From Burkholderiaceae bacterium (GTDB taxonomy: Bacteria; Pseudomonadota; Gammaproteobacteria; Burkholderiales; Burkholderiaceae), in the NCBI GenBank assembly GCA_017998575.1, contig JAGOCV010000025.1, positions 1 to 22,552 on the forward strand: a DNA stretch of 22,552 nt, given 5' to 3'. Position 1 is the stretch's first letter, and each line of letters begins with the position of its first letter. Below are positions 14,825 to 22,183 of this stretch, in pieces. Below the pieces are notes generated by a model that did not search any database, was not told the DNA's origin, and saw nothing but the letters and a program-made list of their open reading frames with translations. The position numbers and the translations under genes were made by a program.

Positions 14825-16573
14825 ATGATTGTCGTGCCGCAAACCACCATCGATGCCCACACCGCGCGTGGCTGGTGGGGCCAGCAGACGCTGTGGGACC
14901 TGTTCACGCGGCATCTGGCCGAGCGTCCGGACGAGGAAGCTGTGGCCGACGCGCCCAACCGCGGTGACGTGGCCGCGGGCGCACCGCAGCGCTGGAGCTG
15001 GCGCGACCTCGCGCGGCAGGTCGACCGGCTGTGCCTGGTGCTGCTCGGGCAAGGGCTGCGCCGCGACGACGTCGTGGTGGTGCAACTGCCCAACTGCGTC
15101 GAGCAGTTCGCCGTGTACCTGGCGTGTGCGCGGCTGGGGTTCGTGGTCACGCCCGTGCCCGTGCAGTACCGCGAGCACGAGCTCGGGCAGATCATCGGCA
15201 AGACGCGCGCGGCCATGGCCATCACGTTCGAGCGCATCGGCAAACCGGGCGCGGGCCACGCCGCCGCAGACATGTTCCTGGCGCTGCAGGCGGCGCAGTC
15301 CAGCCTGCGCAAGGTGCTGGCCTGGGGCGACACCGTGCCCGCCCCATGCGTAGACCTGGGCCGCGCGATGGCCGGCGTTGCAGAGGACGGCGCGGCCGGG
15401 CGCCTGGCGCGCGCCGAACGCGATGCGGCCGTGACCGCCAACGACGTGTTCACCATCTGCTGGACGTCCGGCACCGAGGCCGAACCCAAGGGCGTGCCAC
15501 GCAGCCACAACGAATGGCTGGTCATCGCGCCCTCGATCATCGAGGCCGGCAGCATCCGCCGGCACGCGCGCCTGCTCAATCCGTTCCCGCTGGTCAACAT
15601 GGCCGGCATCTCGACGGCGTTCGCGACCTGGCTCGTGCTGGGCGGCACGGTGGTGCAGCACCATCCGTTCACGCTGCCGGTGTTCCTGCAGCAACTGCGC
15701 GACGAGCGCATCGACTACACCGTCGCGCCCCCGGCGCTGCTGAACATGCTGCTGCAGAACGAGGCGCTGCTCGCCGGCATCGACTTCGCCCGGCTGTCGC
15801 GCATCGGCTCGGGTTCGGCGCCGCTGTCCGAATGGATGGTGCGTGGATTCCGCGATCGCCATGGCGTCGAGATCATCAATTACTTCGGCTCCAACGAAGG
15901 CGCCGCACTCTCGGGCAGCGACGTCGACATCCCCGACCCGGCGCTGCGGGCGCAGTTCTTCCCGCGCGCAGGGGTCGATGGCTACGAGTGGGCGGTGTCG
16001 ACCACGCGCAAGATCCGCACGCGCCTGGTGGATCTGGAGACGGGGGAAGACATCCACGAGGCCGGCCGGCCTGGCGAGATCCGCTTCAGCGGCCCCACCA
16101 TCTTCAGCGGCTACTTCGAGTCGCCCGAGCTCACCGCGCGCGCGTTCGACGAGCACGGCTACTACAAGACCGGCGACCTGTTCGAGATCGCGGGTGAGCG
16201 TGGGGAGTTCTATCGCTACGTCGGCCGCGCCAAGGATCTCGTGATCCGTGGCGGCATGAACATCTCGTCGGAGGAACTGGAGGGCCTGCTGGCCGGCTGC
16301 CCCGGCGTGCGGGAGGTGGCGGTGGTCGCCGTGCCCGATCCGGTGCTGGGCGAGAAGGTGTGCGCCTGCGTGGTGCCCGCGCAGGGGCAGGGCATCGACC
16401 TGCCGGGGCTGGTGGCCTTCCTGCGCGACGAGAAGCGCGTGGCGGTCTACAAGCTGCCCGAGTACCTGCTCACGCTGGCCGAGCTGCCGCGCAATCCGGT
16501 CGGCAAGATCGTCAAACGCGAACTGCGGCAGCAGGCCGCGGCACTGGCTCCGGCCGAGAGGATGGCCGCATGA
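14825..16573 (+). CDS. AMP-binding acyl-CoA ligase / aryl adenylating enzyme (2)
   Basis: The 582-residue protein is an ANL-family ligase distinct from the one at 10015. Its phosphate loop is WTSGTEAEPKGVPRSH (213-228), followed by NPFPLVNMAGI, the FGSNEG adenine-binding motif (354-359, in place of YGxTE), the hinge region with Asp451 (KTGDLFEIAG), RAKDLVIRGGMNISSEELE, and catalytic Lys561 in NPVGKIVKRELR. The P-loop and RGGMNISSEELE style resemble 2,3-dihydroxybenzoate-AMP and cyclohexanecarboxylate ligases. An aryl or alicyclic acid is therefore a reasonable but unproven substrate. It starts 10 nt after the oxygenase gene, with GAGGG upstream, and overlaps the hydrolase gene as ATGA. Two ligases in one operon suggest that both products of a cleavage, or two successive intermediates, are activated. 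Confidence 0.93.
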   Translation: MIVVPQTTIDAHTARGWWGQQTLWDLFTRHLAERPDEEAVADAPNRGDVAAGAPQRWSWRDLARQVDRLCLVLLGQGLRRDDVVVVQLPNCVEQFAVYLACARLGFVVTPVPVQYREHELGQIIGKTRAAMAITFERIGKPGAGHAAADMFLALQAAQSSLRKVLAWGDTVPAPCVDLGRAMAGVAEDGAAGRLARAERDAAVTANDVFTICWTSGTEAEPKGVPRSHNEWLVIAPSIIEAGSIRRHARLLNPFPLVNMAGISTAFATWLVLGGTVVQHHPFTLPVFLQQLRDERIDYTVAPPALLNMLLQNEALLAGIDFARLSRIGSGSAPLSEWMVRGFRDRHGVEIINYFGSNEGAALSGSDVDIPDPALRAQFFPRAGVDGYEWAVSTTRKIRTRLVDLETGEDIHEAGRPGEIRFSGPTIFSGYFESPELTARAFDEHGYYKTGDLFEIAGERGEFYRYVGRAKDLVIRGGMNISSEELEGLLAGCPGVREVAVVAVPDPVLGEKVCACVVPAQGQGIDLPGLVAFLRDEKRVAVYKLPEYLLTLAELPRNPVGKIVKRELRQQAAALAPAERMAA

Positions 16574-17319
16574 CCGCCACCACGAAACCCGTGCTTCTGC
16601 TCATCCCGGGCATGCTCAACACCGCCGCCGTGTGGGATGGCGTGGCAGCCGCGCTCGCGGCCGAGGCCGACGTGCGCATCGCCGACGTCACGACGCAGGA
16701 CAGCATCGCCGCCATGGCGCGCGATGCCGCCGGGCGCATCGCCGACGTGCCGGCCACCACGCCGCTGGCGGTGTGCGGTTTTTCCATGGGCGGCTACACG
16801 GCCATCGAAATGGTGGCCGGCGACACCGCCCCGGGCCGCCGCCCGGACGCGCTCGCGCTGCTGAGCACCTCGGCGCGGCCGGAGACCGACGAGGGCCGCG
16901 CGATGCGCGAGAAGACCATCGCCGCCATCGGGCGCGACTTCGGCAAGGTGATCCAGGGCGTGGCCACCTTCGGCACCGCCGAAGCCACCCATGCCGACGC
17001 TGCGCTGATGGGGCGCATCCTGGAGATGATGCGCGCCGTCGGCCCCGAGGCTGCCATCCGCCAGAACCGCGCCATCGCAGCGCGCGCCGACCGGCGCGAG
17101 CAGCTGGCGCAACTGGCCGGCCTGCCCACGCTGGTGATGTGCGGGCGCGAAGACCGCATCACGCCGCCGCCGCTGTCGGAAGAACTCGCGGCCCTGCTGC
17201 CGCGCGCGCGACTGGAATGGATCGACGCGGCCGGGCACATGACCCCGATGGAGGCCGCGCCGCGCGTGGCCGGGCTGCTGCGTGACCTGCTGGGCCAGGC
17301 CCGGCCGGCGCCGGGCTGA
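16570..17319 (+). CDS. alpha/beta hydrolase
   Basis: The 249-residue protein shows the alpha/beta hydrolase triad: nucleophile Ser72 in GFSMGG, Asp195 in CGREDRITP, and His223 in AGHMTPME, with the oxyanion region LIPGMLN near residue 12. It probably cleaves an ester, thioester or C-C bond in the cytoplasm; the substrate is unknown. It lacks a signal peptide. The ATG overlaps the ligase stop as ATGA. The C-terminal codons and the stop overlap a perfect hairpin (17299-17316), and the following receptor gene is 88 nt away. Confidence 0.93.
   Translation: MTATTKPVLLLIPGMLNTAAVWDGVAAALAAEADVRIADVTTQDSIAAMARDAAGRIADVPATTPLAVCGFSMGGYTAIEMVAGDTAPGRRPDALALLSTSARPETDEGRAMREKTIAAIGRDFGKVIQGVATFGTAEATHADAALMGRILEMMRAVGPEAAIRQNRAIAARADRREQLAQLAGLPTLVMCGREDRITPPPLSEELAALLPRARLEWIDAAGHMTPMEAAPRVAGLLRDLLGQARPAPG
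17299..17316 (+). other. stem-loop at the end of the hydrolase gene
   Basis: GCCCGGC-CGGC-GCCGGGC is a perfect 7-bp inverted repeat ending one base before the TGA stop. A second inverted repeat, GGGCCG-N16-CGGCCC, lies at 17334-17361. No T-tract is present. The location before an 88-nt gap, in an operon otherwise packed without gaps, suggests partial termination or mRNA processing so that the receptor gene can be expressed at another level. It could also be a chance effect of high GC. Confidence 0.3.
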
Positions 17320-17407
17320 GACCTTGCGGGCGCGGGCCGCCATGCGCGCCGCCGCCGGCCCGACGACGACTGCGACGACCGATCACAACGAAAGACAGGA
17401 GACAACG

Positions 17408-18400
17408 ATGACCATCACGCGACGCCATTTCATGAAGCCGGCCCTGGCCGCCGGTATCGCCGCCGCCTGGCCGGGCCTGGGAGCCTGGGCGCAGGGCACC
17501 TTCCCCGACAAGCCGGTGCGCATCGTCGTGCCGTTTGCTCCGGGCAACACGCTCGATGCCGCGCTGCGGCAGGTGGCCGAAGTCTTCGCCCGCAACACCG
17601 GCCAGCAGCTGCTGGTGGACAACAAGCCCGGCGGCTCGGGAATCATCGCCGCGCAGAACGTGACGAGTGCTCCCGCCGACGGCTACACGCTGCTGCTGGG
17701 CAACACCAGCATGCTGACCATCAATCCGCACACGTTCAGCAAGTTGCCCTACGACGCGGAGAAGAGCTTCCGTCCGGTGACGAACTTCCTCGGCTCGGCC
17801 ATGGTGATGGCGGTCAACGCCAGCGTTCCCGCCAACGACATCAAGGAGTTCGTGGCATGGACCAAGGCCAACCCCGGCAAGGTGTCGTTCGCATCCTTCA
17901 CGGCCGGCAACTCGTCGCACTTCGCCGGCGTCATCCTCAACCAGCGCGCCGGCATCGACATGACGCACGTGCCCTTCAACGGCACGCCGCCGGCCGTGAC
18001 CAACCTGGTGGGCGGGCAGGTGCACGCCGCCTTCCTGCCGCTCCTGGCCGTCAAGCCGCACGTGGATTCGGGCAAGGTGAAGGTGCTGGCTGTCACCAGC
18101 CCGCAACGCTCGCCGCTGATGCCCAACGTGGCCACCTTCCGCGAACAGGGCTATCCCGATCTGGACATCTACATCTGGGCCTCGGTGATGGCACCGGCCG
18201 CCACGCCCGACGCCGTGGTCGCGCGCCTGAACGCCGAGTTCGTGAAGGCGCTCAACTCGAAGGAAATCAAGGACAAGTGGCGCGCCATGGATTTCGAGAC
18301 GCTGCCCTCGACACCCGAAGAGTTCACCAGCTTCGCGCGGCTCGATTCGAAGCGCTGGGCCGAGGCGGTGAAGATCTCGGGCTTCAAGGCCAGCGAGTGA
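17408..18400 (+). CDS. TctC/Bug family solute-binding receptor (2), Tat-type signal
   Basis: The 330-residue protein is a periplasmic TctC/Bug receptor. It starts with MTITRRHFMK, a good twin-arginine motif (T-R-R-x-F-x-K), then a hydrophobic stretch and AWA-Q cleavage near residue 28. The Tat motif suggests export of a folded or cofactor-loaded form, unusual but known in this family. Domain signatures: FPDKPVRIVVPFAPGNTLDAALRQ, VDNKPGGSGIIAA, APADGYTLLLGN, HVPFNGTPPAVTNLVGGQ. AGGAG precedes the ATG. It lies inside the IclR-controlled operon, so the ligand is probably the pathway substrate or a precursor carboxylate. No TctA/TctB membrane subunits are present in the window. Confidence 0.94.
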   Translation: MTITRRHFMKPALAAGIAAAWPGLGAWAQGTFPDKPVRIVVPFAPGNTLDAALRQVAEVFARNTGQQLLVDNKPGGSGIIAAQNVTSAPADGYTLLLGNTSMLTINPHTFSKLPYDAEKSFRPVTNFLGSAMVMAVNASVPANDIKEFVAWTKANPGKVSFASFTAGNSSHFAGVILNQRAGIDMTHVPFNGTPPAVTNLVGGQVHAAFLPLLAVKPHVDSGKVKVLAVTSPQRSPLMPNVATFREQGYPDLDIYIWASVMAPAATPDAVVARLNAEFVKALNSKEIKDKWRAMDFETLPSTPEEFTSFARLDSKRWAEAVKISGFKASE

Positions 18401-18434
18401 CCGCACGTCCTTCTTCCGTCCTGCCCGCGTACCC

Positions 18435-19451
18435 ATGAAGCCCTCGATCGCCCATCCCTTTCCCCTTCGCCTGCCGGTGTTCGCCGCGCCGATGTTCCTG
18501 ATCTCCGGGCCCGAGCTGGTGCTGGCCGCGTGCCGCGCCGGCATCGTCGGCGCCTTCCCCACGCCGAACGCACGGCCCATCGAGGTGCTGGGCGACTGGA
18601 TGCAGCGCATCACCGAAGGCCTGGCGCGCGCGCGCGACGAGCAACCGGCAGAGACCATCGGGCCGTGGTGCGCCAACCTGGTCACGCACTCGTCGAACAC
18701 GCGGCTGCCGGAGGATCTGGAGATGGTGGCGCGCTTCAAGCCGCCCATCGTGGTCACGGCGCTGGGCAGCCCCAGGCCCGCGATCGAAGTGGTCCATGCC
18801 TATGGCGGCAAGGTGTTCGCCGATGTGACCACCATCACACTGGCGAAGAAGGCCGTGGCCGCCGGCGCCGACGGCCTCGCCTGCGTATCGGCCGGCGCGG
18901 GCGGGCACACGGGGTCGATCTCGCCGTTCGCCTTCGTCAGTGCGGTGCGCGACTTCTTCGACGGCCACGTCGTCGTGGGCGGCGGCATCAGCGATGGCTG
19001 GGGCGTGGCCGGCGCCATCGCCAGCGGCGCCGACTTCGTCTACATGGGCACGCGATTCATCCCCACCACCGAGAGCATGGCGGCCGATGCCTACAAGCAG
19101 ATGGTGGTGGACGGGACCGTCGACGATCTCATCGTGAGCGCCGGCATCACCGGCACGCCCGCGAGCTGGCTCAAGCCGTCGCTGCGCGCGCTGGGGATCG
19201 ATCCGGACAACATGCCGGCCGCGCCCGAGCGCCACTACGACAGCAGCAAGCCGGTCACGGCCCGCAAGTGGCTGGATGTGTGGGCCGCGGGGCAGGGCCT
19301 CGGATCGATCCATGCGGTGGAGCCGGTGGCCGCCGTGGTCGACCGCCTGGCCGATGAGTACGCGCAGGCCTGCGCGCGGCTGGCTGCGCTGCCGCACGCG
19401 GCCGGGCGGGGCGATGCCCGGGCTGCGCCGGCACTGGAGCCGGTGCAATGA
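18435..19451 (+). CDS. nitronate monooxygenase family flavoprotein (2-nitropropane dioxygenase-like)
   Basis: The 338-residue protein is an FMN-binding TIM barrel of the PF03060 type. Visible motifs are FAAPMFLISGPELVLAA at the start, IVVTALGSPRPAIE, ACVSAGAGGHTGSI with His158 (the position of the catalytic His in nitronate monooxygenases), the phosphate-binding VVVGGGISDG (180-187) and YMGTRFIPTTES. Family members oxidise alkyl nitronates or act as detoxifying or reductive flavoenzymes. Many are mis-named, and the actual reaction here is unknown; an enoyl or dienoyl redox step is possible. No strong Shine-Dalgarno precedes the ATG. Its stop overlaps the thiolase start as ATGA. Confidence 0.9.
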   Translation: MKPSIAHPFPLRLPVFAAPMFLISGPELVLAACRAGIVGAFPTPNARPIEVLGDWMQRITEGLARARDEQPAETIGPWCANLVTHSSNTRLPEDLEMVARFKPPIVVTALGSPRPAIEVVHAYGGKVFADVTTITLAKKAVAAGADGLACVSAGAGGHTGSISPFAFVSAVRDFFDGHVVVGGGISDGWGVAGAIASGADFVYMGTRFIPTTESMAADAYKQMVVDGTVDDLIVSAGITGTPASWLKPSLRALGIDPDNMPAAPERHYDSSKPVTARKWLDVWAAGQGLGSIHAVEPVAAVVDRLADEYAQACARLAALPHAAGRGDARAAPALEPVQ

Positions 19452-20680
19452 CGACGCCGGCGCATACGCTGATCCTCGGCGGCTACCAGAGCGACTTCGC
19501 GCGCGCCTGGTCGCGCGAAGGGCTGGACATCTCCGACATGGTGCGCGAGGCGACCCTGGGCGCGCTGGAAGCGTCGGGCCTCGCCGCGCAGGCGATCCAG
19601 AGCATCCACGTCGGCAACGCGTTCGGCGAGCTGCAGCGCCAGCAGGCGCACCTGGGCTCGATGGTTGCGCAGGTGGTGCCCGAACTGTGGGGCGTGCCCG
19701 CCATGCGGCACGAGGGCGCCTGCGCGTCGTCGTCGCTGGGCGTGTTGTCCGCCATGGCCGAGATCGAGGCCGGCCGCTACGACTGCGTGCTGGTGCTGGG
19801 CGTGGAGGAGTTCAAGAACCTGCCCGGCGACCAGGCATCGCGCAACCAGAACGCGGCGGCCTGGCAGGGGCGCGAAGACATCGAATGCCGCTACATGTGG
19901 CCGGCCGCCTTCGGCCTGCTGGCGGGCGAGTACGAACGCCGCTGGGGGCTGGACAGGCGCCACCTCAACCGCATCGCCGAACTCAACTACGCGAGCGCGC
20001 GCCGCAACCCGCTGGCACAGACGCGCAGGTGGCAGTTCGACGAGCGCAGCTTCACCGACGACGACGAGGCCAACCCCGTCATCGAGCCGGGCACCCGCCG
20101 CCAGGACTGCGGACAGGTCACCGATGGCGCCTGCGCCGTCGTGCTGGCGTCGCCGCGCTTCGCGCGCGAGCATGGGCTCGACGTAGCCGGCCTGCCGCGC
20201 ATCAGCGGCTGGGGGCACCGCAACGCGGGCCTGCGCCTGCTGGACAAGATCGAGCGCAGCGCCGGGCAGGACTACGTGTTCCCGCATGTGCGCCAGACGC
20301 TCGAAGACGCCTGGCGCCGCGCGGGCGTGGCCGGCGTGGCCGACATGGACGGCATCGAGACGCACGACTGCTTTTCCACCACCGAGTACATGGCGATCGA
20401 CCACCTGGGGCTGACACCGCCCGGGCAAAGCTGGCGCGCGGTGGAGGACGGCACCATCGAGCGCGGCGGTGCCTGCCCCGTCAACATGAGCGGCGGCCTG
20501 ATCGGTTGTGGTCACCCCGTGGGAGCGACCGGCGCGCGCATGCTGCTCGACAGCGCCCGGCAGGTGAGCGGCCAGGCCGGCGAGATGCAGATCGAGGGCG
20601 CACGGCGCATGCAGACGCTCAACATCGGTGGTTCCTGCGCCACCGTGGTGAGCTTCGTGGTCGAGCGTGGCGAAGCCTGA
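19448..20680 (+). CDS. thiolase family protein, SCP2-thiolase type (2)
   Basis: The 410-residue protein has the complete SCP2-thiolase set: nucleophile Cys92 in HEGACASSSLG, ETHDCFS with His306 and Cys308 (the HDCF motif), and GLIGCGHPVGATG with His356. It therefore looks competent for acyl-CoA C-C cleavage or condensation. It differs from the thiolase at 8777, which lacks the HDCF cysteine. It starts in an ATGA overlap with the flavoprotein gene and ends in a 14-nt overlap with the thioesterase gene. In the operon it would remove a two-carbon unit or split a 3-oxoacyl-CoA. Enoyl-CoA hydratase and dehydrogenase partners are not in the window. Confidence 0.92.
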   Translation: MTTPAHTLILGGYQSDFARAWSREGLDISDMVREATLGALEASGLAAQAIQSIHVGNAFGELQRQQAHLGSMVAQVVPELWGVPAMRHEGACASSSLGVLSAMAEIEAGRYDCVLVLGVEEFKNLPGDQASRNQNAAAWQGREDIECRYMWPAAFGLLAGEYERRWGLDRRHLNRIAELNYASARRNPLAQTRRWQFDERSFTDDDEANPVIEPGTRRQDCGQVTDGACAVVLASPRFAREHGLDVAGLPRISGWGHRNAGLRLLDKIERSAGQDYVFPHVRQTLEDAWRRAGVAGVADMDGIETHDCFSTTEYMAIDHLGLTPPGQSWRAVEDGTIERGGACPVNMSGGLIGCGHPVGATGARMLLDSARQVSGQAGEMQIEGARRMQTLNIGGSCATVVSFVVERGEA

Positions 20681-21074
20681 GCCCGCGCCGCAGGGCGCGC
20701 CGTTCCTGCGCACCATCGGCCTTGGGCCACTGGACGTGGCCGACGGGGTGGCGAGCGCGCGGCTGGATTTCGATCCCGAGCGGCATGCCAACGGTATCGG
20801 CATCGCCCATGGCGGCGTGCTGTGCACGATGCTGGACATCGTCATGGGCTATGCCGCCTTCAGCTGGCCGGGCCGTCCCGGCCCGATCGTGACGGTGAAC
20901 CAGAACGTGTCGTTCCTCGGCGCCATGCGTGGACCCGTGGTCGCGCACGGGCGCGTGACGCGCGGCGGGAAATCGATGGTGTTCTGCAGCGCCGAAATCC
21001 TGGATGCGCACGGCGCATGCATCGCCACGGGGCAAGCCGTGTTCAAGAAGCTCGACACCCGCCCCGGTGGGTGA
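20667..21074 (+). CDS. PaaI-type hotdog-fold acyl-CoA thioesterase
   Basis: The 135-residue protein has the PaaI/hotdog signature: N-G-I-G-I-AHGGVLCTMLDIVMGYAA (Asn42, His48-Gly49-Gly50, Asp57) and TVNQNVSFLGAMRGPVVAHGRV. It likely hydrolyses acyl- or aryl-CoA to free CoA when intermediates pile up. The GTG at 20667 is the start: it overlaps the thiolase gene by 14 nt, and no other start in frame sits before the conserved part except internal ones. Length is normal for the family. Last gene of the operon; the next gene is on the opposite strand. Confidence 0.9.
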   Translation: MAKPEPAPQGAPFLRTIGLGPLDVADGVASARLDFDPERHANGIGIAHGGVLCTMLDIVMGYAAFSWPGRPGPIVTVNQNVSFLGAMRGPVVAHGRVTRGGKSMVFCSAEILDAHGACIATGQAVFKKLDTRPGG

Positions 21075-21098
21075 GGGCCACGGCTGCGGCCGATCCAG

Positions 21099-21123
21099 CG
21101 TGATCCGGCGGCAGGCCATCACG
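21099..21123. terminator. weak inverted repeat between convergent genes
   Basis: CGTGAT (21099-21104) pairs with ATCACG (21118-21123) around a 13-nt GC-rich loop that may pair further (CC/GG). It lies in the 90-nt space between the operon end and the convergent receptor gene, where a bidirectional terminator is expected. No T-tract is seen, so the call is weak. Confidence 0.25.
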
Positions 21124-21164
21124 GTGGACTGCGCCGCCCGTTCATGCCGGTGCCGGGCCGCGGC

Positions 21165-22148
21165 TCATTCCACCTTGCCGATGCGCTGGATGGCTGCGGC
21201 CGTGCGGGCGTCGTCTTCGGCCAGGAACTTCTGGAACGCCGCGGCTTCGCGGAAATCGATCTCGGAGCCGACGGCCGTGAGCGACTTGAGGTAGGCCTCG
21301 TCGCGCGAGGCGCGGCTGGCCGCCGCCTTCATCCTGTCCACGACGGGGCGCGGCGTGCCCTTGGGCAGGGACAGGCCCACCCACAGGTAGGCTTCCACGT
21401 CCTTCAGTCCGAGTTCGATCGCGGTGGGGATGGCAGGCAGGCTGGTGGGCCGCCTGGCCCCGGTGGAGACCAGCGCGCGCATGGTGCCTGCCTTGATGTA
21501 AGGCGCGATGGTGCCCGGCGAGCCGACGGTCAGATCGACGGTCTTGCCCAGCACCGCATTGATGGCGGGGCCGCCCCCGGCGAAGGGAATGTGGCGCAGC
21601 CGGATGCCCGCCGCCGCACTCAGCATCTCGATCGGCAACTGCAGCGCGCCGTAGGCGCCCGACGACGCATACGTGATCTCGTCGGGCCGGCGCCGCGCGT
21701 CCTGCAGGAATTCATCGAAGGTCTTCCACGGCGCGCTGCTGTGCACGACCAGCACCGTGTGATCGGCCGAGAGCAGGGCGATCGGCTCGAATGACTCCAG
21801 GCTGAAGCCGGTCTGGCGGCCGAACAGCGCCTCGGAGCGGGGCAGCGACAGGATGGCCGAATGCGTGGCCAGTGCCGTCAGCCCGTTGGGCTCGGCGCGC
21901 GCGGCCTGTGCCATGCCGATGGCGCCACCGGCGCCGCCGCGGTTGACCAGCACGATGGGCTGGTCGAGCGACTCGCCCAGCGGCCGCGCGAAGGCGCGGC
22001 CCACCAGATCGACCACGCCGCCTGGCGGGAACGGAATGTAGAGCTGGATCGGGCGGGCCTCCTGGGCCAGGGCCGCGGAGCCGGTGCCGGCCAGAGCCGT
22101 CATCGAGAGGGCCAGCTTGAGGAAGTCGCGGGTGGTGATCGGGTTCAT
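21165..22148 (-). CDS. TctC/Bug family solute-binding receptor (3)
   Basis: The 327-residue protein is a third TctC/Bug receptor: ARPIQLYIPFPPGGVVDLVGR, VLVNRGGAGGAIGMAQAA, EPNGLTALATHS, HIPFAGGGPAINAVLGKTVD. The signal peptide begins MNPITTRDFLKLAL and ends ALA-Q near residue 28. Its TTRDFLK looks like a Tat motif that has lost the first arginine, so the route is more probably Sec. The ATG at 22148 lies 35 nt after the stop of the molybdenum hydroxylase gene, which suggests one transcript. It faces the ten-gene operon tail to tail. The ligand is unknown; a compound oxidised by the hydroxylase is a plausible guess. Confidence 0.93.
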   Translation of the reverse strand: MNPITTRDFLKLALSMTALAGTGSAALAQEARPIQLYIPFPPGGVVDLVGRAFARPLGESLDQPIVLVNRGGAGGAIGMAQAARAEPNGLTALATHSAILSLPRSEALFGRQTGFSLESFEPIALLSADHTVLVVHSSAPWKTFDEFLQDARRRPDEITYASSGAYGALQLPIEMLSAAAGIRLRHIPFAGGGPAINAVLGKTVDLTVGSPGTIAPYIKAGTMRALVSTGARRPTSLPAIPTAIELGLKDVEAYLWVGLSLPKGTPRPVVDRMKAAASRASRDEAYLKSLTAVGSEIDFREAAAFQKFLAEDDARTAAAIQRIGKVE

Positions 22149-22183
22149 GGTCTTGTCTCTGGTTCTGGTTGGAAAAAGGGGCG

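Noticed and set aside
13297..15711. 804-codon minus-strand open frame and similar long antisense frames (for example 9967-11340, 11568-13502, 19235-20845)
   Set aside because: They mirror strongly supported plus-strand genes in high-GC DNA, have Arg/His/Gly-rich composition and no recognisable domain.
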